Origin: an uncultured Chitinophagaceae bacterium
GTDB lineage: Bacteria > Bacteroidota > Bacteroidia > Chitinophagales > Chitinophagaceae
Assembly (NCBI GenBank): GCA_903832075.1
Contig: CAILAF010000177.1
Coordinates: 1-5,242 of the forward strand
Direction of reading: 5' to 3'
Length of the DNA stretch: 5,242 nucleotides
Every line of letters begins with the position of its first letter. Within the stretch, counting starts at the first letter, position 1. Below are positions 1 through 5,242 of the stretch, one piece after another. The translations under genes were made by a program, and so were the position numbers. Below the pieces are notes generated by a model. The model saw only the letters and a program-made list of their open reading frames with translations, made no database searches and was not told the DNA's origin.

Positions 1-1
1 A

Positions 2-55
2 AAATATTTCTATCGGGAAGAAAAAAAATTACTTAAAGCAGCTCAACACTTATAA
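2..55 (+). CDS. Possible 3' end of a convergent plus-strand gene (partial)
   Basis: The second forward frame is open from the left edge for 17 codons (KYFYREEKKLLKAAQHL) and stops with TAA at 53-55. The lysine/leucine/glutamate-rich tail would suit a helical C-terminus, and it would end just before the GC-rich hairpin, as expected for a gene convergent with the oxidase operon. The support is weak: the stretch is short, a second forward frame is also open from position 3 to a TGA at 72-74, and no family can be recognised. Sequence to the left of the window is needed to decide. Confidence 0.22.
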   Translation, partial: KYFYREEKKLLKAAQHL

Positions 56-84
56 AAAAATTGGCCCCGATTGAAATCAGGGCC
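54..84 (-). terminator. Rho-independent terminator, minus strand
   Basis: Read on the minus strand, GGCCC pairs with GGGCC (84-80 with 67-63). A single C/A mismatch follows, then GAT/ATC pairing around a four-base loop, then AA and seven T residues (60-54). This is a textbook intrinsic terminator for leftward transcription. On the plus strand the hairpin is not followed by a T tract, so it should work in one direction only. It ends either the oxidase operon, through a 3' untranslated region of about 220 bases, or a separate small RNA started from the promoter at 246-273. Confidence 0.8.
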
Positions 85-240
85 GCAACCAAAACTAACT
101 GCTTATGAGAAAAATGTTTATTAATCGTTTCTATCTTATCTAAACAAAATCCTTGCCAAAGGATTAAAAGTCGTGTTAATACAACTATAAGATGCCAAAA
201 AAACTTTCCACGCTGCCTATATTTTCACTTTCACAATACA
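54..240 (-). ncRNA. Candidate structured small RNA downstream of the cbb3 operon
   Basis: This stretch has no supportable complete gene but lies between a promoter-like pair of boxes (273-246) and an intrinsic terminator (84-54) on the same strand, predicting an RNA of about 185 nt. Its middle can fold into a three-way junction. A seven-pair closing helix (193-187 with 139-133) encloses one hairpin of five pairs including a G-U (185-181 with 174-170) and one perfect seven-pair hairpin with a four-base loop (165-159 with 154-148). The length is similar to 6S RNA, but I do not see 6S RNA's long rod with a central bubble, and I recognise no known family. The start is estimated from the -7 box. 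It could instead be the 3' untranslated region of the operon. Confidence 0.4.
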
Positions 241-245
241 AAGTA

Positions 246-273
246 CAAGTATAAAGACCTAAATAAATGTCAA
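246..273 (-). promoter_or_regulatory. Bacteroidota-type promoter, leftward
   Basis: On the minus strand TTG (273-271) is followed after exactly 17 bases by TATACTTG (253-246). This matches the Bacteroidota primary-sigma consensus, a -33 TTG/TTTG and a -7 TAnnTTTG, with one mismatch in the -7 box. It lies about 33 bases past the stop codon of the last operon gene and points away from it, so it would drive only the gene-free stretch up to the terminator at 84-54. AT-rich DNA yields such matches by chance, so the call depends mostly on the paired terminator. Confidence 0.45.
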
Positions 274-305
274 GGGTTTACCAACAAAATGTTAATGCTT
301 AAAAT

Positions 306-1013
306 TTAATGGCAACTAACTACTCTGGCAGATGTATTCTCAAAAAATGGGCTGATAAAAGGAATGCCGAGATTCATTCCACGAAGAATCAATAATACAG
401 CCATAGCACACATAAAAAAAGGCATCGCCTTTTTTATATTGTTTCTAATAGAAAGATTTACCACGAGACCAAAATATGAAATTGAAATCATTAAAGGCAT
501 TGTTCCCAAACCAAAAAATGCCATAAACATAACACCACCACTAATACTGCCTGCTACCAAAGCACCTGTAATAGCAAAATAGACCATACCACATGGCAAC
601 AAACCATTAGCCAATCCAATTGCAAAAAAATCGTAGAATTTTGTTTTTTTAATGAAAGAAGAAATAGTTTGTTGAATTCGACCATTAAACTGATCAATAA
701 ATTTGATATGAAAAACCGTTTTGTTAAAAAAAGATTGAAGTATCACAATCAAAATAATTACACCAATAAGAATGGATAGTTTTTGCTGAAACCCGCCTAA
801 ATAAATTTGCCTGCCTGCTAAGCCAAATATCAATCCTAATAAAGAATAAGTAGTAACTCTTCCTGCATTGTATAATAAAATGCCACTTATCTTCTTTGCA
901 AAAGATAAATGGTTTGTAGGTAAAGCAAATGCAAATGCACCACACATTCCAATACAATGAAAACTACTGATAAGTCCAAGTGCAAACCCAGATATAAATA
1001 ATTCCCAACTCAT
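306..1013 (-). CDS. DsbD-like / TauE-SafE-type six-helix membrane protein of the cbb3 locus
   Basis: A 235-residue integral inner-membrane protein. Hydrophobic segments lie at about 6-28, 42-66, 79-97, 128-152, 157-180 and 196-215, in two three-helix halves. Helix 1 carries SSFHCIGMCG (His19, Cys20, Cys24) and helix 4 carries LLPCGMVY (Cys141). This placement of membrane cysteines in the first helix of each half is characteristic of the cytochrome-c-biogenesis (DsbD transmembrane) group often named 'sulfite exporter TauE/SafE family'. Homologues commonly end Bacteroidota cco operons. The role is inferred: copper delivery or thiol/electron transfer for oxidase maturation is more plausible than sulfite export. 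The start ATG overlaps the ccoH stop by one base (TAATG), implying translational coupling. The protein ends in Cys-His. Family assignment is confident; substrate is unknown. Confidence 0.82.
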   Translation of the reverse strand: MSWELFISGFALGLISSFHCIGMCGAFAFALPTNHLSFAKKISGILLYNAGRVTTYSLLGLIFGLAGRQIYLGGFQQKLSILIGVIILIVILQSFFNKTVFHIKFIDQFNGRIQQTISSFIKKTKFYDFFAIGLANGLLPCGMVYFAITGALVAGSISGGVMFMAFFGLGTMPLMISISYFGLVVNLSIRNNIKKAMPFFMCAMAVLLILRGMNLGIPFISPFFENTSARVVSCH

Positions 1014-1447
1014 TATTTAATAAAAATATCGTGCTGGTTATAAAATTTTTTCTTGTCGGTTTGCCAAGTTAATTTTAATTGATAAGCGCCTTTGTGCAAT
1101 TTCTTTTTATCAATTAATTGTTTACCTGTACTATCTGTTTGTAAACTAAACTGCACATCATTATCGGCATCAGTCTTACAATACATCAATATTTCACCTT
1201 CGGTTTTAAAACCAATTTGTTCTTTGGGAAGTTGAATAATAAGATTCGTATTATCCTGAGTTATAGCTACTGCAGAAATTGAATCTGCATTACTTGTTCT
1301 ATCAATTCTTTCCTGATAACGCAATTCATCTTTATAATAATCTTTGCTAACTAAATCATATTTCGTATTAATAGATTTATATACTAACGTTCCAATTAAG
1401 AGCGCAAACACAATAAATACCAGCATTAATTTATAACCCCAATTCAT
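1013..1447 (-). CDS. ccoH: CcoH/FixH, cbb3 oxidase assembly protein
   Basis: A 144-residue protein with one N-terminal membrane segment (about residues 6-24) followed by a periplasmic domain of about 120 residues. The sequence after the anchor, KYDLVSKDYYKDELRYQERI, matches the FixH pattern in which a (L)VxxDYYxxxxxYQ-like stretch directly follows the membrane helix. The C-terminal part alternates hydrophobic and polar residues, as in a beta-sandwich. FixH/CcoH is needed for stable assembly of cbb3 oxidase and contacts the structural subunits; it is not catalytic. The gene begins 27 bases after the ccoG stop, behind an A/T-only leader without a Shine-Dalgarno motif, and its TAA overlaps the next ATG by one base. 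The position immediately after ccoG is the classic fixGH order. Length is close to the family norm. Confidence 0.9.
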   Translation of the reverse strand: MNWGYKLMLVFIVFALLIGTLVYKSINTKYDLVSKDYYKDELRYQERIDRTSNADSISAVAITQDNTNLIIQLPKEQIGFKTEGEILMYCKTDADNDVQFSLQTDSTGKQLIDKKKLHKGAYQLKLTWQTDKKKFYNQHDIFIK

Positions 1448-1474
1448 ACAAATATTTTTTATTTGATGATAAAA

Positions 1475-2890
1475 CTATTCAGAAACAGGACTAAGAAAAT
1501 TTGTTTTAATAACAGTAATTTTTTTATCGCCTTCATATAAAGCTAATAAGACTTTTGTACTTCTTTCTTTAATTAATTTTTTCGGAAGTACAATAAAAAA
1601 TGAACCCGACCCTTGTCCTTCTTTTACCACTTCAATGTACGGCTTTCCAATCACTTCAATTCTGCCGATCCCATCTTCTAATTTAATTGTTAAAGGAACA
1701 TCTTTTACTGACTTATTTATTACTTTAATATTATACAAATTAGAAACACTATCAGCACCTCTTTCCTGATATAAAATTCCGGGCGTACGCATAATTGTTG
1801 CATCAATATCTTTTCTATTTATTAAAATAATGCTTAAGACAGATAATACTAACAAACATAAAACTGTGTATAGCTTCATTCTTATTGTATAATGTAAACG
1901 CTCGCCATTGGCAATTGAATTTTCTGATGCATATCTTACTAATCCTCTTGGCTTATCTATTTTATCCATTACAACATTGCATGCATCAATACAAGCGGTA
2001 CAACCAACACATTCCATTTGAACGCCATTGCGAATATCAATACCAGTTGGGCAAACTCTTACACATTGAAAGCAATCAATACAATCTCCTAATTGTTCAT
2101 CGGCATGTTTTTTAAAATTTCCTCTTGGTTCACCACGTTTATAATCGTATGCAACGATCATAGAATTTTTATCTAACAAAACACTTTGCAATCTTCCATA
2201 AGGACAAACAACCGTACATGCTTGTTCTCTAAAAAAAGCATACACTGCATAAAACACAGCACTAAAAACAACAATAGTAGCAAAACCAACACTATGCTGA
2301 CTAATAGGTTCAGTAATTATTTTTTCTAATTCATTTATATTGATGATATAAGCAAGAAAAAAATTGGCAATGATGAATGATAATAAATAAAATAAAATAT
2401 GCTTAAGCGTAACTTTAAATATTTTTTTCCCGTTCCAAGGAGCATTGTCTAATTGTTTTTGTGCAGCAGCATCACCTAATACAAAGAATTCAACTTTGCG
2501 AAACATCATTTCCATAAAATTTGTTTGCGGACAGGCCCAACCGCAGAACAATCTTCCAAAAGCAGCAGTAAACAAAATAATGAAAAACACAAAAGTGATC
2601 ATCGTTAAACCAAAAATGAAAAAATCCTGCGGCCAGAAAATTCTACCAAATAAAATAAATTTTGCTGCAGGAACATTGAACATGAATAAAGGTCTTCCAT
2701 CAATATAAATAAATGGTAAACCAAAAAAAATAATAAAGTATAAATAACTTAATCCACTTCGTATCTTATAAAATTTTCCTTTGGGCTTATGAGCATATAT
2801 CCATTTCCGTTTCCCCGATTCATCTACTGTTGCAATATGGTCTCTAAAACTTTCAGTTTGTATTTCGTTAATGTGTTTAATGTTGCTCAT
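1475..2890 (-). CDS. ccoG: CcoG/FixG/RdxA, membrane 4Fe-4S cluster protein of cbb3 maturation
   Basis: A full-length 471-residue FixG-type protein. Membrane segments lie at about 46-64, 89-112, 161-183, 200-220 and 336-357. Two CxxxCP motifs sit at membrane boundaries (Cys116/Cys120-Pro and Cys225/Cys229-Pro). A cytoplasmic ferredoxin domain binds two 4Fe-4S clusters through Cys270, 273, 276, 280 (followed by Pro) and Cys294, 297, 300, 304. The last 105 or so residues form the Ig-like periplasmic domain typical of the family. CcoG homologues are linked to reducing Cu(II) to Cu(I) for insertion of CuB into CcoN, so the protein serves assembly rather than the enzyme itself. All expected cysteines are present. 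It follows ccoP after a 93-base gap containing a terminator-like hairpin, so its expression may be lower than, or partly separate from, that of the structural genes. The start agrees with the FixG N-terminus, where a soluble segment of about 45 residues precedes the first helix. Confidence 0.96.
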   Translation of the reverse strand: MSNIKHINEIQTESFRDHIATVDESGKRKWIYAHKPKGKFYKIRSGLSYLYFIIFFGLPFIYIDGRPLFMFNVPAAKFILFGRIFWPQDFFIFGLTMITFVFFIILFTAAFGRLFCGWACPQTNFMEMMFRKVEFFVLGDAAAQKQLDNAPWNGKKIFKVTLKHILFYLLSFIIANFFLAYIININELEKIITEPISQHSVGFATIVVFSAVFYAVYAFFREQACTVVCPYGRLQSVLLDKNSMIVAYDYKRGEPRGNFKKHADEQLGDCIDCFQCVRVCPTGIDIRNGVQMECVGCTACIDACNVVMDKIDKPRGLVRYASENSIANGERLHYTIRMKLYTVLCLLVLSVLSIILINRKDIDATIMRTPGILYQERGADSVSNLYNIKVINKSVKDVPLTIKLEDGIGRIEVIGKPYIEVVKEGQGSGSFFIVLPKKLIKERSTKVLLALYEGDKKITVIKTNFLSPVSE

Positions 2891-2895
2891 CGTTG

Positions 2896-2928
2896 AAAAA
2901 AGTCCGCAGATTTTAAATTGCAGACTTT
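2896..2928 (-). terminator. Terminator-like hairpin between ccoP and ccoG
   Basis: On the minus strand AAAGTCTGCA (2928-2919) pairs with TGCGGACTTT (2908-2899) over ten positions including one G-U pair, around a ten-base loop. Six T residues follow (2901-2896), three of them shared with the stem. This has the form of a modest intrinsic terminator. It lies 55 bases after the ccoP stop and its T run ends five bases before the ccoG ATG, so it could lower read-through into the assembly genes, or act as a processing or stability element at the end of a ccoNOQP transcript. The plus strand lacks an adjacent T tract of that quality. I saw no good Bacteroidota promoter in the rest of the gap. Confidence 0.5.
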
Positions 2929-2983
2929 GGTTTTAATCTCAGCTTAGTTTGATTGCCAGAATTCAATTATTCTAAGAACCAAA

Positions 2984-4114
2984 TCATTTTGTTTCGGTAT
3001 ATAAAGTTCCTTGCGGAGCTTTTGGATTTGGCGGATTAGTTCCACGTAAACTTTTTATATAACTTGCTAATTGTTCAATTTGCAATGGAGAATAATCGTC
3101 TTTCCAACTCTTCATTCCTTTATCAGGATAACCGTATTTAATTGTTTTAAAAATATCTTTCACGCTTCCGCCATGTAACCAATAATCATCAGTTAAATTT
3201 GGTCCTACTAAACCACCGGCATCAGGTCTATGACAAGCAGCGCAGATGGTTGAAAATATTGCTTTAGCTGCCTCTAAATCTTTAGGATCGGTTAATAATT
3301 TTGCGGTATTCTCATCAATATTATTCGCTGCCTTCTTTAGATAAGCTTGTTTTTCATCATCCGCTTTTTTCATTTCTATTTTTAATTCTTCTGCACTTAA
3401 AGGTGCTGAATGAGCAACATGATAACGATATAAATAAATACCTGCAAAAATGATACATAAATAAAATCCATATAACCACCATGGTGGTAAACGATTATCC
3501 AATTCGCGAATACCATCATAATCGTGACCTAAATCAATTGATGCTTCTTCTTTAATTGGTTTAAAGCTATTAAACTTATCCCACCAAGTTACAAATGAAC
3601 TTTCATTAACAACGTCTTTCTCACTTGCTTCACCTTTCATTGCAATTGTTTCTTTTTTCAATAAAGATTTTAAGTTATACAATAATGCAAGTATGATGAC
3701 TACCTCTAACAATAAAACACTTAACAAAGAATAAAATGAAACAGCAGATAATCCGGCAATTGACGAATCAGTTGTTGCCACAGCTGTTGTAGGTGCTTGC
3801 GCAAATAATGTTGAACTAAATAAACACAATACTAGTATTGTTACAATTTTACCTACAGAAGCATCTGCTGATTTTTTCTTTTCTTCTTTAAATCTTTGTA
3901 AGTAAAGATCTGCTGCACCCATTACAACATTTGACAATAAAGCAATCACCAATAATAATGCAACAATTAATATTAACATTACAATTGCTAAAGGATTAGA
4001 AAGTTCTGAAGTGGCAGGCGGACCTGCTGCAAATGCACCAAAAGGAATAACAAATATAGAAGCTGCTATACTTACTTTTTTTAACCAATTATATCTTTCA
4101 AACAAATTTTTCAT
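2984..4114 (-). CDS. ccoP: CcoP, monohaem c-type cytochrome subunit of cbb3 oxidase
   Basis: A 376-residue membrane-anchored cytochrome c that passes electrons towards CcoO and the haem-copper centre. The FixP N-terminal region is recognisable at about 196-233 (HDYDGIRELDNRLPPWW and the following helix). It is followed by a charged helical linker (about 240-285) and one class I cytochrome c domain: haem-binding CAACH at 291-295 (Cys291, Cys294, His295), then GPNLTDDYWLHGG, with Met334 in KGMKSW as likely axial ligand. Proteobacterial CcoP has two such domains; here there is one. About 190 extra N-terminal residues hold four more hydrophobic segments (about 12-30, 41-64, 88-105, 125-147), separated by lysine-rich loops at 74-89 and 149-190. 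That gives five helices with the haem domain outside, in agreement with the positive-inside rule. The gene starts 23 bases after ccoQ. Confidence 0.95.
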   Translation of the reverse strand: MKNLFERYNWLKKVSIAASIFVIPFGAFAAGPPATSELSNPLAIVMLILIVALLLVIALLSNVVMGAADLYLQRFKEEKKKSADASVGKIVTILVLCLFSSTLFAQAPTTAVATTDSSIAGLSAVSFYSLLSVLLLEVVIILALLYNLKSLLKKETIAMKGEASEKDVVNESSFVTWWDKFNSFKPIKEEASIDLGHDYDGIRELDNRLPPWWLYGFYLCIIFAGIYLYRYHVAHSAPLSAEELKIEMKKADDEKQAYLKKAANNIDENTAKLLTDPKDLEAAKAIFSTICAACHRPDAGGLVGPNLTDDYWLHGGSVKDIFKTIKYGYPDKGMKSWKDDYSPLQIEQLASYIKSLRGTNPPNPKAPQGTLYTETK

Positions 4115-4137
4115 GCTGATTATTTTAACGTTAGTTT

Positions 4138-4311
4138 TTAATTTGATAAAGGCAGATTATTAATTTCATCCAACATTTTTTTATCGGCTTTGAATGCCCA
4201 AAAAAGTACAAACATAAAAATAGAAAAGAAAATAATAAATGATCCTGCAGCATAGGCATCTACGCCTAAAACGTTTTCACAGAAATGCTTAAATTTTTCA
4301 AACTCTGTCAT
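4138..4311 (-). CDS. ccoQ: CcoQ/FixQ, small membrane subunit of cbb3 oxidase
   Basis: A 57-residue protein read on the minus strand from ATG at 4311-4309 to TAA at 4140-4138. It starts MTEFEKFKHFCENVLGVDAY. One membrane helix follows (about residues 21-39, rich in Phe and Ile), then WAFKADKK and an acidic/polar tail. The helix followed by a WAFK-type basic boundary, the size, and the position between ccoO and ccoP are the marks of CcoQ/FixQ. In studied bacteria the subunit stabilises the complex, notably the association of CcoP with the CcoNO core, and has no cofactor. The start lies 15 bases after the ccoNO stop, with only a weak purine stretch (AGAAAAG) in front. Sequence similarity in this family is low, so the name rests on size, topology and gene order together. 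Confidence 0.88.
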   Translation of the reverse strand: MTEFEKFKHFCENVLGVDAYAAGSFIIFFSIFMFVLFWAFKADKKMLDEINNLPLSN

Positions 4312-4326
4312 AACTTTTCTATTTAA

Positions 4327-5242
4327 TTATTGAATAGATGCAGTTTGCTTTTTTTCTCCTTTAATATCTGTTCCTACTCTTTGCAGATATGCAATCAATG
4401 CAATAATTTCTTTCTTTTGAATATTATTCAGATCCATATCCTCATTTACAGCAGATAGCTTTTTAATCTGCTCATCGTTTCTCAAACCATCAGCAATTTT
4501 TTTTGCTTGTGCTTGCAAATCATCATTAGCGATTTTATCAAATCCATTCGGATATGGTACGCCTAATGTTTGCATGGCTCTTATCTTTGCAGGTGTTATG
4601 GCTGTATCTAAATCGTTTTTATATAACCATGGATAATTAGGCATGATAGAACCAGGACTCATGCTACGCGGATCAAGCATATGATTATAATGCCAACTAT
4701 CGGGATATTTACTGCCAATGCGAGCTAAATCTGGTCCGGTTCTTTTACTTCCCCATTGAAATGGATGATCATAAACAAATTCACCGGCTTTACTATACTC
4801 GCCATAGCGAGCAACTTCATCACGGAAAGGACGAACCATTTGTGAATGACATAAGTAACATCCTTCACGTATATAAATATCTCTTCCTTGTAATTCAAGT
4901 GGTGTATATGGTTTAACAGATGCAATAGTTGGAATGTTACTCTTCACCAAGAAAGTTGGAATCAATTCTAATAAACCACCAATTGCAACTAATACTAAAC
5001 TTAATATCAACATTTGAATTGGTCTTCTTTCAATCCATTTATGCCAATATTGTTTTCCGTGAGTTTCTACAACTTTTGACAATGGTGCAGCTTCTGCTTC
5101 TTCATTCTCAATAAGACTTCCTTGAGCAATTGTTTTCCAAATATTATAAATCATTACAAACACACCAGAAATGTATAATGCACCCCCTAAACTTCTTGTT
5201 ACATACATTGGAATAATATGTGTAACAGTTTCTAAAAATTGA
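4327..5242 (-). CDS. ccoNO: CcoNO fusion, cbb3 oxidase subunits I and II (5' end cut by the window)
   Basis: The frame is open to the right edge, so the ATG at 5208-5206 is internal: eleven further codons (QFLETVTHIIP) precede it and continue the CcoN sequence. Counting from that Met, residues 1-30 are the last helix of CcoN, the haem-copper catalytic subunit. A linker of about 35 residues then leads straight into CcoO without a stop. CcoO has a membrane anchor (about 66-88), the haem motif CYLCH (Cys117, Cys120, His121), the highly conserved RPFRDE and GEFVYDHPFQWGSKRTGPDL stretches, and Met189 in IMPNYPWL as probable axial ligand. The C-terminal helix (about 263-280, ending AYLQRVG) is also typical. 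CcoO relays electrons from CcoP to the active site. A single ccoNO gene is common in Bacteroidota. The active-site histidines, promoter and any FNR-type site lie outside the window. Confidence 0.95.
   Translation of the reverse strand, partial: QFLETVTHIIPMYVTRSLGGALYISGVFVMIYNIWKTIAQGSLIENEEAEAAPLSKVVETHGKQYWHKWIERRPIQMLILSLVLVAIGGLLELIPTFLVKSNIPTIASVKPYTPLELQGRDIYIREGCYLCHSQMVRPFRDEVARYGEYSKAGEFVYDHPFQWGSKRTGPDLARIGSKYPDSWHYNHMLDPRSMSPGSIMPNYPWLYKNDLDTAITPAKIRAMQTLGVPYPNGFDKIANDDLQAQAKKIADGLRNDEQIKKLSAVNEDMDLNNIQKKEIIALIAYLQRVGTDIKGEKKQTASIQ

Noticed and set aside
105..143. Plus-strand ATG with an A-rich leader and a 12-codon frame (MRKMFINRFYLI, then TAA)
   Set aside because: It resembles the opening of Bacteroidota outer-membrane genes, but it stops after 12 codons and no other forward frame continues it. 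It could be a leader peptide or remnant, but nothing supports translation, and it overlaps the minus-strand RNA candidate.
148..165. Perfect seven-pair hairpin with a four-base loop considered as a separate terminator
   Set aside because: Neither strand has a proper T tract after it. It is better explained as one arm of the candidate structured RNA.
54..240. 6S RNA
   Set aside because: The length is similar, but the 5' and 3' ends do not pair into the long rod with a central bubble, and the 3' end is a self-contained terminator hairpin.
364..582. Plus-strand open frame of 72 codons
   Set aside because: It is antisense to the well-supported membrane-protein gene at 306-1013, and its basic, repetitive product matches no family.
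1885..2115. Plus-strand open frame of 76 codons
   Set aside because: It is antisense to the ferredoxin region of ccoG; its His/Tyr-rich product reflects the complementary cysteine codons and is a shadow.
2445..2708. Plus-strand open frame of 87 codons
   Set aside because: It is antisense to ccoG, has no recognisable domain, and ccoG is intact across the region.
4725..4925. Minus-strand open frame of 66 codons in another phase within ccoNO
   Set aside because: It overlaps the most conserved part of CcoO, including the haem site, which must be read in the other frame.

Overview
The window is the 3' part of a cbb3-type (C-family, high-affinity) cytochrome c oxidase operon from a member of the Bacteroidota. 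It is strongly AT-rich, and start codons are preceded by A/T-rich leaders rather than clear Shine-Dalgarno sequences. Two traits known from the phylum support this: ccoN and ccoO run together as one reading frame, and CcoP has one haem behind a long multi-membrane-segment N-terminus. Chitinophagales/Chitinophagaceae or a nearby group is my best guess, but the sequence does not prove it.

Everything clearly coding lies on the minus strand. In transcription order (right to left): the end of a ccoN-ccoO fusion (cut by the right edge, ending at 4327); a 57-residue ccoQ (4311-4138) that is easy to miss; ccoP (4114-2984); a 93-base gap holding a terminator-like hairpin; ccoG (2890-1475); ccoH/fixH (1447-1013); and a DsbD-like/TauE-SafE-type membrane protein (1013-306) whose start overlaps the ccoH stop by one base. 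The first three form the enzyme. CcoN is the haem-copper catalytic subunit, CcoO and CcoP carry c-type haems that pass electrons to it, and CcoQ is a small membrane subunit that stabilises the complex. The last three are assembly or metal-handling functions. CcoG is a polyferredoxin-like membrane protein linked to copper reduction, CcoH is a single-pass assembly factor, and the last gene is a six-helix protein with membrane cysteines, probably for copper or thiol handling during oxidase maturation. ccoI and ccoS are not in the window and may lie beyond the right edge or elsewhere.

The left 305 bases contain no convincing complete gene but are structured. A Bacteroidota-type promoter on the minus strand (TTG, 17 bases, TATACTTG; 273-246) is followed by three helices that can fold as a three-way junction (193-133), then a GC-rich hairpin with a seven-T tract (84-54). 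Together these suggest a roughly 185-nt small RNA just downstream of the operon; the simpler alternative is a long structured 3' untranslated region. At the extreme left edge, 17 codons ending at 55 may be the tail of a convergent plus-strand gene, with weak support.

No mobile elements, CRISPR arrays, tRNA or rRNA genes were seen. The protein-coding part is a conventional respiratory operon; the less ordinary points are the candidate RNA, the internal hairpin between structural and assembly genes, and the repeated signal-plus-anchor layout of the CcoP N-terminus.
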